Assembly (NCBI GenBank): GCA_904394975.1
Contig: CAJFNQ010000041.1
Coordinates: 1 to 56,088 of the forward strand
Reading direction: 5' to 3'
Length of the DNA: 56,088 bases
DNA from: Metaruminococcus_A gallistercoris
GTDB lineage: Bacteria > Bacillota > Clostridia > Oscillospirales > Ruminococcaceae
Below are positions 8,819 through 16,987 of the stretch, one piece after another; the stretch's first letter is position 1; each line of letters opens with the position of its first letter. A model generated the notes under the pieces. It was not told the DNA's origin. It saw only the letters and a list, made by a program, of their open reading frames with translations, and searched no databases. Position numbers and translations under genes: made by a program.

Positions 8819-8839
8819 GTTGCAACAGAATTCGAAACA

Positions 8840-10003
8840 TTAGAAATCGATTTCGTTTCCGTAGTAGATCGCAGTAAAGAGTTTTTCCATCTCTTCCTGA
8901 GAAGGCTGACGCGGGCTGGAGCCTGTGCAAGCGTCGCCGATTGCGTTTTTGGAAATGTCGGAAAGTTTCTCTTTGAATTCCGCTTCGTCGATACCGAATT
9001 CTTTCAGGGTCTTCGGAATGCCCATTCTCTTGTTGAATTCATCGATCTTGCGGCAGAGAGCGTCAACACCATCCAAGCCGAGTGCGTTGGCAATGTCTTC
9101 GTAACGTTTTGCAGCGTCCATTACCTTCGCATTGTATTTGATGACATACGGCAGATAGATCGCATTCGCGCAGCCGTGCGGGATGTGGCCTGTGCTGAAC
9201 GCAGCGCCGGTCTTATGAGCCATGGAGTGAACAATACCTAACAGCGCGTTGGAGAATGCCATACCAGCAAGGCACTGTGCGTAGTGCATCTGCTCTCTGG
9301 AAGCCATGCAGCCTTCGTAAGAAGCAGGCAGGTACTGCATAACCATTTTGATCGCCTGGAGCGCAAGCGGATCGGTAAACGGAGAATGCAGGGTGGAAAC
9401 GTATGCTTCGATCGCATGGGTCAAAGCGTCCATACCGGTGTGAGCGGTAAGTTTCGCAGGCATGGTCTCAGCCAGATCCGGATCAACGATCGCGACATCC
9501 GGGGTAATGTTGAAGTCTGCCAACGGATATTTGATTCCTTTTTCATAGTCGGTGATAACCGAGAAAGCGGTAACTTCAGTTGCGGTACCGGATGTGGACG
9601 GAATCGCAAGGAATTTTGCTTTCTGACGGAGTTCCGGGAAATTGAACGGGGTGATCAGGTCCTCAAAGGTGGTTTCCGGATATTCATAGAACGCCCACAT
9701 TGCTTTTGCGGCATCGATCGGAGAACCGCCGCCGATGGAAACGATCCAGTCCGGCTCAAACTCGCGCATTGCAGCAGCGCCTTTCATAACGGTCTCAACA
9801 GACGGGTCCGGCTCAACACCTTCAAACAGTTTGGTCTCAATGCCGGCTTCATGCAGGTACTCAACGACCTTGTCCAGGAAACCGAAGCGTTTCATGGAAC
9901 CGCCGCCAACAACGATGATTGCTTTTTTTCCTTTCAGGTTTTTGAGTTCTTCCAAAGAACCTTTACCGTAATAAATGTCTCTCGGCAGAGTAAAACGAGC
10001 CAT
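8840..10003 (-). CDS. Iron-containing alcohol dehydrogenase (butanol dehydrogenase-like)
   Basis: A 387-residue group III alcohol dehydrogenase that interconverts aldehydes and alcohols with NAD(P)H in fermentation. Dinucleotide-binding motif GGGSPIDAAKAM is near residue 95 and IPSTSGTATEVTAF near 138. Metal ligands are expected in DALTHAIEAY (Asp ~192, His ~196), VHSMAHK (His ~261) and GHIPHGCANA (His ~275). The sequence also resembles the C-terminal half of AdhE, but no aldehyde dehydrogenase domain is present. GGGAGG precedes the ATG. It is divergent from a LysR gene 213 bases away, which is its likely regulator. The physiological substrate is not readable from sequence. Confidence 0.94.
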   Translation of the reverse strand: MARFTLPRDIYYGKGSLEELKNLKGKKAIIVVGGGSMKRFGFLDKVVEYLHEAGIETKLFEGVEPDPSVETVMKGAAAMREFEPDWIVSIGGGSPIDAAKAMWAFYEYPETTFEDLITPFNFPELRQKAKFLAIPSTSGTATEVTAFSVITDYEKGIKYPLADFNITPDVAIVDPDLAETMPAKLTAHTGMDALTHAIEAYVSTLHSPFTDPLALQAIKMVMQYLPASYEGCMASREQMHYAQCLAGMAFSNALLGIVHSMAHKTGAAFSTGHIPHGCANAIYLPYVIKYNAKVMDAAKRYEDIANALGLDGVDALCRKIDEFNKRMGIPKTLKEFGIDEAEFKEKLSDISKNAIGDACTGSSPRQPSQEEMEKLFTAIYYGNEIDF

Positions 10004-10143
10004 AAAAAATCCTCCCTGCGATTTGAATTGATATACTTATTTTGGAAGATTTGTTCTGATGTTTCAAAACTGCTGTTTTTTGACAAAAACGGCACGTTTT
10101 TTTGAAAGATCATACAAAAACTCCCTTTGTTAAGAGTTTATCA

Positions 10144-10172
10144 TTGTGAAAGAAAAACGGGTAATGTATAAT
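10144..10172 (+). promoter_or_regulatory. Promoter of the first LysR gene
   Basis: TTGTGA (10144-10149), 17-base spacer, TATAAT (10167-10172), 45 bases upstream of the GTG start. It lies in the intergenic space shared with the alcohol dehydrogenase. Confidence 0.65.
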
Positions 10173-10216
10173 AAGAATAAGCTATATCATTTTTGGGAAT
10201 AGGAAGGAGGCATTCG

Positions 10217-11173
10217 GTGAATACACAGCATTTGCGTTATGTGGTGGAAGTGGAAAAAGCCCGCTCCATCACCAAAGCGGCGCATAACCTTTATATGGGG
10301 CAGCCGAATCTCAGCAAAGCGATCAAGGAACTGGAAAGCGAGCTTGGGATCTCCATCTTCAAGCGGACCGCGAAAGGCGTGGAGCCAACTCGACAGGGAG
10401 CGGAATTTCTCGGTTATGCCAGAACGATTCTGGCGCAGATCGATGAGCTGGAATCACTGTATAAGCCTCATGGTGAGACGAGTGTTTCGCTCAACCTTTC
10501 GGTGCCTCGTGCGACCTACATTGCCGCTGCGTTTTCAAAATTTTTAAATCACTATGCGGCGGAGGATCATTTGAACATCCGTTACCGTGAAACCAGTTCA
10601 CTGGGTGCGATCAACGACATTGTTTCCGGTGAATCCGATTTCGGCGTCATTCGCTGTCAGGAAATTTATGAATCCTACTTTATGCGGATCGTTCGTGAAC
10701 ACGGGTTAAAGGCAGAACTGGTCTGGCAGTTTCCCATGTCTGTTTTAATGTCGGACAAGCATCCGCTCGCGGTCTATGATGACATTCCATACCATCTGCT
10801 GGGGCGTTATACCGAACTTGTCCATCCGGATGATCAGGCACCCCCGGTCGCGTTTTCTCATATCCGCCGGGACGCCAAACTGGAAACGCCCCGTAAAACG
10901 ATCGCGGTATATGACAGGGGGGTTCAGTTTGATCTGCTTCAGAAGGTAAACAACACGTTCATGTGGGTGTCGCCCATCCCGATGCGTGAACTGGCGGAAA
11001 AACACCTTGTCCTGCGCGGCTGTACCTCCGCCCAGATCAAGAGCAGAGATTATCTGGTTACCGACCCCAGACGGCCGCTTAACCGTCATGAGTCATTGTT
11101 TGCGGAAGAACTGCTTCGTTTTGTGCGGGAAGAGAAGCTGGCTGGTGCAGAACCGTTGGAAACCACCGAATAA
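10217..11173 (+). CDS. LysR family transcriptional regulator (divergent from alcohol dehydrogenase)
   Basis: A 318-residue LysR protein. The N-terminal winged helix-turn-helix spans about residues 1-60 (ARSITKAAHNLYMGQPNLSK, then LGISIFKRT). The periplasmic-binding-protein-like effector domain follows from about 90. I use GTG 10217 because AAGGAGG is positioned six bases before it and NTQHLRYVVEVEK is the classic LysR opening; an ATG at 10193 lies before the ribosome site. It probably autoregulates and controls the adjacent alcohol dehydrogenase. The effector is unknown. Confidence 0.92.
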   Translation: MNTQHLRYVVEVEKARSITKAAHNLYMGQPNLSKAIKELESELGISIFKRTAKGVEPTRQGAEFLGYARTILAQIDELESLYKPHGETSVSLNLSVPRATYIAAAFSKFLNHYAAEDHLNIRYRETSSLGAINDIVSGESDFGVIRCQEIYESYFMRIVREHGLKAELVWQFPMSVLMSDKHPLAVYDDIPYHLLGRYTELVHPDDQAPPVAFSHIRRDAKLETPRKTIAVYDRGVQFDLLQKVNNTFMWVSPIPMRELAEKHLVLRGCTSAQIKSRDYLVTDPRRPLNRHESLFAEELLRFVREEKLAGAEPLETTE

Positions 11174-11368
11174 AGGAGTGGCGCATAGGGGCTGGTCGAC
11201 GTGTCTGCCGCGCTTTTGTTCTGCATGGGCAATATGGTTGGATGGAAAAAACGGTGTTGTCATTTTCCGTGTTTGGTTCAACCCACAGAAAAAGCTTCAT
11301 TCTTTGCATGAATAACCGGCGGTTCGATGTATGGATTCCGTCTTTACGATTCACGGAGGTAACGGGTC

Positions 11369-12259
11369 ATGGAACTTCGTGTGCTGAATTATTTTTTAGC
11401 GATCGCACGAGAAGAAAATTTTACGAAAGCGGCTAAACAGCTTCATGTTACACAGCCGACATTGTCACGGCAAATTGCCGATTTGGAGCAGGAACTCGGT
11501 GTGAAATTGTTCATCCGCAGCAACCATAACATCATTTTGACCGAGGACGGGATGATATTAAAACGCCGCGCGCAGGAAATTTTATCTTTGGCGGATAAAA
11601 CAAAACGGGATTTTCTGCAAAAAGATGAGGCACTTTCCGGTACGATTTCAATCGGCAGCGGTGAATTTCGCTCGACCGAATATCTGGCAAAAATCATTGC
11701 GGAGTTCCGCAAAAAATATCCTAATGTAACGTATGAAATATACAGCGGAAACGCAAACAACATTCGGGATTATATTGAAAGAGGGCTGTTAGACATCGGG
11801 TTAATGTCAGAACCGATCGATATGCGCAAATACAACTTTGTCAATATGCCGGTCAAAGAGCAGTGGGGCGTGTTTGCGCCAAGCGACTCTCCTTTTTTTG
11901 AGAAGGAAAGCATTAGCCCGGAAGACTTAAAAGGAATGTCGCTTGTGACCGCAACGGGCGACTTCAACCAAAGCCGCATCGGAAAATGGCTGGGTGATTA
12001 CAAAGACCAGGTGGAAATCGCGGCGACTGCTAATCTGCCTTATAACGAGGCTGTGTTGGCGAAAGAAAAGATAGGTCTAATGCTCAGCATAAACTTAAAC
12101 TGCACCTATGAAAATCTGCGTTTTATCCCATTGTGTCCCGTTTTGGAGGTTTCAACGGCTTTAGGGTGGAAAAAGGAGCAGATGTTTTCTATCACAACTT
12201 CTGCCTTTATCGATTTTGCGACAAAATACCTAAAAGGCATTTCTGCTGATAAAATATAA
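11369..12259 (+). CDS. LysR family transcriptional regulator (upstream of the MerR-cupin operon)
   Basis: A 296-residue LysR regulator. The helix-turn-helix lies at about residues 16-40 (ENFTKAAKQLHVTQPTLSRQ) and LGVKLFIRS follows at 48. The effector domain runs from about 90 to the end. CGGAGG is upstream of the ATG. It is followed by a terminator and then by a MerR-cupin-flavodoxin-AKR-CMD operon on the same strand. In related Firmicutes such LysR genes sit beside flavodoxin/aldo-keto reductase operons, so it may control this one, which is inference. Confidence 0.92.
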   Translation: MELRVLNYFLAIAREENFTKAAKQLHVTQPTLSRQIADLEQELGVKLFIRSNHNIILTEDGMILKRRAQEILSLADKTKRDFLQKDEALSGTISIGSGEFRSTEYLAKIIAEFRKKYPNVTYEIYSGNANNIRDYIERGLLDIGLMSEPIDMRKYNFVNMPVKEQWGVFAPSDSPFFEKESISPEDLKGMSLVTATGDFNQSRIGKWLGDYKDQVEIAATANLPYNEAVLAKEKIGLMLSINLNCTYENLRFIPLCPVLEVSTALGWKKEQMFSITTSAFIDFATKYLKGISADKI

Positions 12260-12290
12260 GCATTAGACATTTCATATCCTTGAATTTATA

Positions 12291-12328
12291 ATAAAGGTGT
12301 TCCAAGACGGAGCACCTTTATTGTTTTT
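12291..12328 (+). terminator. Terminator after the second LysR gene
   Basis: Stem ATAAAGGTGtTCC / GGaGCACCTTTAT with a five-base loop, then TTGTTTTT. It lies upstream of the MerR ribosome site and argues that MerR starts at 12354 rather than at the ATG inside the hairpin. Confidence 0.85.
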
Positions 12329-12353
12329 ATCCCCAACAGAAAGGAATCTTGAA

Positions 12354-12728
12354 ATGACGGTCAACGAGGTGAGCGAACGATACAAAATCCCTGTTAAAAT
12401 TTTGCAGGAGTATGAAAGCTGGGGACTGTGCGGCGAAGTGAAAAAAATAATGGGTTCCTGGCATTATGACGAGAGCGATATTGAGCGGCTCAGCACCATT
12501 ATGACACTTCACGATATCGGCTTTACCAACGATGAGGTCCGGCGATATATGCGCTTGCTTTTAGAGGGAGAATCGACTGAAAAAGAGCGGATGAAAATGC
12601 TGACGGACAAAAGAAGCGGAACGCTGGATGAAATCCATTTTAAGCAACAGCAATTAGACCGCTTGGATTATTTGCGCTTTGAAATGAAATCGTACAACAG
12701 TGAAATGAAAAGGGAAGCTGCAAAATAA
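12354..12728 (+). CDS. MerR family transcriptional regulator
   Basis: A 124-residue protein with a MerR-type N-terminal winged helix. VNEVSERYKIPVKILQEYES gives the HTH, and the wing and helices follow through DIGFTNDEVRRYMRLL near residue 60. The C-terminal helix (80-118) is the dimer coiled coil. There is no C-terminal effector domain or cysteine pair, so no metal ligand set is visible. Canonical MerR residues in the second helix are replaced (YES WGL instead of YE..GLL). The start has AAAGGAA upstream; an ATG at 12297 is inside the terminator. It heads the operon and may autoregulate it. Confidence 0.82.
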   Translation: MTVNEVSERYKIPVKILQEYESWGLCGEVKKIMGSWHYDESDIERLSTIMTLHDIGFTNDEVRRYMRLLLEGESTEKERMKMLTDKRSGTLDEIHFKQQQLDRLDYLRFEMKSYNSEMKREAAK

Positions 12729-12791
12729 AAAGAGTCGTTCCTGTTCTGATGGTCTTGGCTCTAACGAAATTAGATGAAAGGAATTTTTGAA

Positions 12792-13235
12792 ATGAGGATA
12801 ATGGACAAAAAACAGTTTGAAGAAATCAATGCCTTTGGAATGGGCCAACCGAACGAAGCGTTTGCACAGTATTTTATAGGCGAATCCTTTTTGAATCCGC
12901 TGACCAATCCGCGGGAAACAGCGGTGTTTCTCGCCAATGTAACCTTTGAACCGGGTTGCCGCAATAACTGGCACATTCACCACGCCAAAAGCGGCGGAGG
13001 TCAGCTGCTTATCTGTACGGCTGGAGAGGGATGGTATCAGGAAGAAAATAAACCACCTGTTTCTCTTGCTGCCGGAATGGTAATTACTATTCCGCCTGAG
13101 GTGAAACATTGGCACGGCGCAAAAAAGGACAGCTGGTTTTCTCACATCGCCGTAGAAGTGCCGGGAGAGGATACCTCAAATGAATGGTGTGAACCTGTAA
13201 GTGATGAAGTTTACAATCGGTTGGAGGAAAAATAA
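12792..13235 (+). CDS. Cupin domain protein
   Basis: A 147-residue single cupin. Motif 1 is WHIHHAKSGGGQLL (about residues 60-73) and motif 2 is IPPEVKHWHG (about 95-105); together they give the His metal ligands. Small cupins of this type occur beside carboxymuconolactone-decarboxylase genes, as here, and may be isomerases or binding proteins for small oxidised molecules. I choose the ATG at 12792, after AAAGGAA. The translation start region is nearly identical to that of merR. The stop is one base from the flavodoxin start, so the two are translationally coupled. Confidence 0.88.
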   Translation: MRIMDKKQFEEINAFGMGQPNEAFAQYFIGESFLNPLTNPRETAVFLANVTFEPGCRNNWHIHHAKSGGGQLLICTAGEGWYQEENKPPVSLAAGMVITIPPEVKHWHGAKKDSWFSHIAVEVPGEDTSNEWCEPVSDEVYNRLEEK

Positions 13236-13236
13236 A

Positions 13237-13704
13237 GTGAAAAAGTTAGTGGCATATTTTTCTGCGAGCGGCATTACCAAAGCCGTCGCCGAACGTTTGG
13301 CGAAAGCGGTGGGAGCTGATCTTTTTGAAATTAAACCCGCCGTTTCTTATACCAAGGCAGACCTTGACTGGACAAACAAAAACAGCCGCAGTTCTGTTGA
13401 AATGAGGGATTCGTCATCAAGGCCGGAGATGGCTGAAAAATCACCTTCTATCAATGAGTATGACACGATATTTCTGGGCTTTCCTATCTGGTGGTATGTT
13501 GCACCGGCCATCATCAACACCTTTGTAGAAAGCTGCGATTTTTCAGGAAAAACAATCATTCCCTTTGCAACCTCCGGCGGAAGTGGAATGGGCAGGACCG
13601 TAGAAGTGCTGCAATCCCTTTGTCCGAATGCGAGCTGGAAAACGGGAAGAATGCTCAACCAGATTTCAGAGCAGGAGTTAAAAACTTGGGCCAGCGGTTT
13701 TTGA
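13237..13704 (+). CDS. Flavodoxin
   Basis: A 155-residue FMN-binding electron carrier. The phosphate loop is YFSASGITKAVAERLA near residues 6-21, using SASGIT instead of the usual TxTGNT, a variant common in Clostridia. FLGFPIWWYVAPAIINTF near 81 supplies the aromatic flavin-stacking loop and PFATSGGSGMGRT near 110 the second loop. It starts with GTG at 13237, supported by TTGGAGG and by the one-base gap to the cupin stop. It could supply electrons to the neighbouring reductase, or serve as a small NAD(P)H-linked quinone or diazo reductase. Confidence 0.9.
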   Translation: MKKLVAYFSASGITKAVAERLAKAVGADLFEIKPAVSYTKADLDWTNKNSRSSVEMRDSSSRPEMAEKSPSINEYDTIFLGFPIWWYVAPAIINTFVESCDFSGKTIIPFATSGGSGMGRTVEVLQSLCPNASWKTGRMLNQISEQELKTWASGF

Positions 13705-13771
13705 GCCAAAGAGCGGACGCAAGAGAAAACGTTTTGCATCCATTCCTGCAAACATTGTTCAGGAGAAGGTT

Positions 13772-14809
13772 ATGAAATATACAAAATTGGGTGACTCAAA
13801 CCTTAAAATATCCCGTATTTGTATGGGATGTATGGGCTTCGGCGAAGCCGGAAACGGTCAGCATAGCTGGACGATTGATGAAGAGCATTCCCGTGAAATC
13901 ATCAAGAAAGGCTTGGAACTTGGCGTCAACTTCTTTGATACGGCAATCGCTTATCAAAGCGGTACAAGCGAGCAGTATCTCGGCAGAGCGGTGCGTGATT
14001 TTGCAAAGCGTGATGATGTTGTAATCGCAACGAAGTTTTTGCCCCGTACCAATGAGGAAATTGAGGCGGGAATCACAGGGCAGCAGCATATTGAAAAAAT
14101 GCTTGACAAAAGCCTTGAGAACCTCGGCATGGATTATGTCGATTTATACATTTACCACATGTGGGATTACAATACGCCCCTCTATGACATTATGGAGGGA
14201 CTGAACCACGCTGTCAAATCGGGTAAAGCCCGTTATATTGGTATTTCCAACTGCTTTGCCTATCAGCTCGCAAAAGCCAACGCGCTTTCCGAAAAAGAGG
14301 GATTTGCGAAGTTTGTATCGGTGCAGGGGCACTATAACCTGATTTTCCGTGAGGAAGAACGAGAAATGGCGAAATTCTGCCGGGAGGATCATATCGCGAT
14401 GACGCCGTACAGCGCGCTTGCGGGCGGGCGGCTTTCCAAACGCCCCGGCGAGACCTCCAAGCGTTTGCGGGAGGACGATTATGCACATTTGAAATATGAC
14501 GCTACCGCCGAGCAGGACGGTATCATCATTGACCGTGTAGCACAGCTTGCCGACCAATACGGCGTTTCTATGACGGAAATCTCCCTCGCCTGGCTGCTGA
14601 CAAAGGTGACCGCTCCGGTTGTGGGCGCTACAAAGCTTCACCATATCGAGGGTGCCGCAAAAGCGGTCCAACTCACTTTAACCGCTGATGAGCTCGCTTT
14701 TTTAGAAGAGCCGTATGTTCCCCACAATTTGGTAGGCGTAATGGCGCAGAATACACCCGCCGCTGCGAAAGATAAGCATATATGGTCTACCGGCAGTCAA
14801 AAAGTTTAA
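13772..14809 (+). CDS. Aldo/keto reductase
   Basis: A 345-residue NADPH-dependent carbonyl reductase with a TIM barrel. The catalytic tetrad is visible: Asp in FFDTAIAYQ (near 52) with Tyr five residues on, Lys in IATKF (near 87) and His in YIYHMWD (near 127). The cofactor-binding segment near 210-225 (YSALAGGRLSKR) and PVVGATKLHHIE near 285 fit the YhdN/YajO-type group. AGGAGAAGG precedes the ATG. It is the fourth gene of the operon and acts in the cytoplasm. The natural substrate is unknown. Confidence 0.94.
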   Translation: MKYTKLGDSNLKISRICMGCMGFGEAGNGQHSWTIDEEHSREIIKKGLELGVNFFDTAIAYQSGTSEQYLGRAVRDFAKRDDVVIATKFLPRTNEEIEAGITGQQHIEKMLDKSLENLGMDYVDLYIYHMWDYNTPLYDIMEGLNHAVKSGKARYIGISNCFAYQLAKANALSEKEGFAKFVSVQGHYNLIFREEEREMAKFCREDHIAMTPYSALAGGRLSKRPGETSKRLREDDYAHLKYDATAEQDGIIIDRVAQLADQYGVSMTEISLAWLLTKVTAPVVGATKLHHIEGAAKAVQLTLTADELAFLEEPYVPHNLVGVMAQNTPAAAKDKHIWSTGSQKV

Positions 14810-14823
14810 AAGGAGTTGTAAGC

Positions 14824-15510
14824 ATGGATTTGCGTAAAACAGACCCGGAATTTGTAGAACGCTTTGAACATTTTGCATTTGATGAAGTCATAAACGAAGA
14901 AAACCAGCAGTTAGAGCCTTCTGTCCGTTATCTGGTGATTTTGGCAGCACTGATTGGCTGCGGAGGCGCGGATGCATATAAAGAAACGCTCTCTTCAGCA
15001 CTGGAAAATGGCATCACGCCAATTATTGCAAAGGAGATCGTTTATCAGGCGACCGACTATTTAGGTTATGGAAGAATGCTGCCGTTTTTGAATATTACAA
15101 ACGAAATATTGACCGAAAGAGGCATAGCGCTTCCTCTTGACGGACAGGCGACCACTACCCTTGACAACAGACTGGAAAAAGGGATCGAGGTTCAGGCGGA
15201 AATCTTTGGCGAAGCTATGAAAGAGGCTTGGAAAACAAGTCTTATCAACCGCTGGCTGGCGGCAAACTGCTTCGGCGATTACTATACCCGCAAAGGGCTT
15301 GATTTAGCAGAGCGTGAACTCATCACTTTTTGTTTTCTTATGGCACAGGGCGGCTGTGAACCGCAGCTGATCGCTCATGCAAAAGGAAACATGAATATGG
15401 GAAATGACAAGGACTTTTTAACGAAAGTTGTTTCCCAATGCTTGCCTTATATCGGCTACCCTCGCAGCCTGAACGCCATTGCCTGCATAGGTAAGGCGAT
15501 GGAGGGATGA
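14824..15510 (+). CDS. Carboxymuconolactone decarboxylase family protein (tandem domain)
   Basis: A 228-residue protein with two AhpD/CMD-like domains. The first is near 20-105 (RYLVILAALIGCGGADAYK) and the second near 125-220. In the second half ERELITFCFLMAQGGCEPQL resembles the conserved region but lacks the E-x-x-C-x-x-C-x-x-x-H peroxidase motif of AhpD, so peroxidase activity is doubtful. AAAGGAG precedes ATG 14824, 14 bases after the aldo/keto reductase. The stop overlaps the start of a decayed DUF4405 gene (ATGA). The reaction is unknown; in this context a role in handling reactive carbonyls or lactones is inference. Confidence 0.9.
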   Translation: MDLRKTDPEFVERFEHFAFDEVINEENQQLEPSVRYLVILAALIGCGGADAYKETLSSALENGITPIIAKEIVYQATDYLGYGRMLPFLNITNEILTERGIALPLDGQATTTLDNRLEKGIEVQAEIFGEAMKEAWKTSLINRWLAANCFGDYYTRKGLDLAERELITFCFLMAQGGCEPQLIAHAKGNMNMGNDKDFLTKVVSQCLPYIGYPRSLNAIACIGKAMEG

Positions 15511-15680
15511 AACCAAAAGCTGCCTTCAAACTAGCGTTGATGTTATCATGACACTGGCGTTGTTTTTTAATGGGGTATCATTTTTTGGGGGAAACACTGC
15601 ACGAATGGGTAAGCACCGGAATGTTCCTTCTTTTTATCGTCCACCATATTTTAACTGAAACCCATGCAATAGTGCTTTAA
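15507..15680 (+). pseudogene. Remnant of a DUF4405 (cytochrome b-like) membrane protein gene
   Basis: An ATG overlapping the upstream stop (ATGA) opens MKPKAAFKLALMLS and then stops. A second frame gives MTLALFF, and a third, from ATG 15570, gives LGETLHEWVSTGMFLLFIVH followed by HIL before a stop at 15680. Joined across two frameshifts the pieces read like the N-terminus of DUF4405 proteins, with the HEW...HHIL histidines expected to bind heme. The rest of that family (further helices) is absent, so this is a truncated, frameshifted relic of a sixth operon gene. The assignment rests on my memory of the family pattern. Confidence 0.65.
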
Positions 15681-15750
15681 TTGTCCCAAAAGAAGAATAA
15701 AAAATGGGTGTGCGGGGGAATACACCGGGCATTTCATTGGCTTATTGCAG

Positions 15751-15796
15751 AAAAAGATGGTGTAATCCTGTTTTGCGGGTTACACCATCTTTTTTG
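15751..15796. terminator. Bidirectional terminator between the CMD operon and the hydrolase gene
   Basis: A 16-bp stem AAAGATGGTGTAATCC / GGGTTACACCATCTTT (one wobble) with T-run TTTTTT on the plus strand and A-run on the 5' side. It can end both convergent units. The 15681-15750 stretch before it holds nothing else I recognise. Confidence 0.9.
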
Positions 15797-15829
15797 CTGT
15801 GTTGAAAGAGATTTTGCCGTGCCCGGCGG

Positions 15830-16753
15830 TCACAGCGCTTTTTCGCAGAAGGCCGCAATGTCATCCATCACCTGCTCGCGGATATCTTCGTTGAGGATCT
15901 CGTGCCGCTTACCCGGGTAGAGCTTCGAAGAGGTATTGGCGTATCCTCGTTCCTTTAAAAAGTTGACCGCCTGCTTGAATTTTTTGTGGTTGATCAGGCA
16001 AGGATCATCCGCGCCGGAAAGGAACAAGACCGGCAGTGCGGGGTTTTTGACTCGCCAGCCTTTTTTGCTGTATGCTTCCAGCATCAGGGAATACAGCTGT
16101 TCAAACCCGTTTGCGGTAAACATGAAACCGCTGAGCGGGTCAACGTCATATTCCGAAACGTTGGCATTGGTACTGGAAATCCACGCGTTGGGGCTGCCTT
16201 CGTGAATGAAACGCCGGCTGAAGCTCCCGAAGGAAAGAAGCTGGAGCAAAAAACTGCGGTGATGGGTTCCGCGGATCGCCCCAATCAACCGGGCGAGCCA
16301 TTTTCCAAAACCGGCCGCGCGGTTATAGCTGGGTGAGCCACACACCAGAAGGGCGGCAAGTTCATCATCGTGCTCTTTTAAGTAGATGCGTACGATCATT
16401 GACCCCATGCTGTGGCCGAACAGAAACAGCGGCAGATCGCCGAAGGTTTCTTTTGCAAAGCAGCTCACCTCGTACAGGTCAGAAACAATGGCGGACGCGC
16501 CGTTTTCATAAAGATAGCCCAGATCGTCTTTCGTGCGGACGCTTGCGCCGTGCCCTCTGTGGTCGTGAATGATGCAGGCGAACCCTTTGGCGCACATGTA
16601 TTCCATAAGCGGAAGATAGCGTTCTTTGTGTTCGCTCATCCCGTGCGCGATCTGAAAGATCGCTTTGGGGGAACCGCTGTCCGGCAACGCGGTGAACAAT
16701 TCCAGAGTGAGCCCGTCTGCCCCGGAAGTGAAACGGTGTTTTGTGAGCTTCAT
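15830..16753 (-). CDS. Alpha/beta hydrolase, monoacylglycerol-lipase-like
   Basis: A 307-residue serine hydrolase of the Hydrolase_4 group. The oxyanion motif is IAHGMSEHKERY near 38, HDHRGHG near 68, the nucleophile elbow is GHSMGS near 111, the acid is Asp in SGADDPC near 248 and the catalytic His lies in PGKRHEIL near 282. These are typical lysophospholipase/monoacylglycerol lipase landmarks, with no signal peptide, so it is cytoplasmic. ATG 16753 is chosen because GAGGAGGGA precedes it; the frame is open 117 bases further upstream without a ribosome site. Monocistronic. Confidence 0.9.
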   Translation of the reverse strand: MKLTKHRFTSGADGLTLELFTALPDSGSPKAIFQIAHGMSEHKERYLPLMEYMCAKGFACIIHDHRGHGASVRTKDDLGYLYENGASAIVSDLYEVSCFAKETFGDLPLFLFGHSMGSMIVRIYLKEHDDELAALLVCGSPSYNRAAGFGKWLARLIGAIRGTHHRSFLLQLLSFGSFSRRFIHEGSPNAWISSTNANVSEYDVDPLSGFMFTANGFEQLYSLMLEAYSKKGWRVKNPALPVLFLSGADDPCLINHKKFKQAVNFLKERGYANTSSKLYPGKRHEILNEDIREQVMDDIAAFCEKAL

Positions 16754-16907
16754 CTTGATCCCTCCTCGTGCGACGCGGAAAACCGCATTTTCTTCTACTT
16801 TTATTTTAATCGATGCCCTGCAAACGGTGCAAGAAAAAACTGACAAAAAACGGAACCTCTGTTTGTGCAAAACATTGAATTTGTTTTTCGCGTTCCAAGA
16901 TTAACTA

Positions 16908-16936
16908 TTTACTGTGTACAATTTTTACGTTATAAT
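16908..16936 (+). promoter_or_regulatory. Promoter of the exported 195-residue protein
   Basis: TTTACT (16908-16913), 17-base spacer, TATAAT (16931-16936), 51 bases before the start codon. Confidence 0.65.
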
Positions 16937-16987
16937 AAAGCTGAGTCAGACAAAGACAGTTTATGAAAGATGGGTTGGGGAAGGAAC

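Noticed and set aside
12297..12353. Upstream extension of the MerR protein from ATG 12297
   Set aside because: The extension lies inside a strong terminator hairpin, and the proper ribosome site precedes ATG 12354.
15511..15570. Intrinsic terminator around CTAGCGTTGATG / CACTGGCGTT with TTTTTT
   Set aside because: The arms pair poorly; the T-run belongs to the frameshifted DUF4405 remnant.
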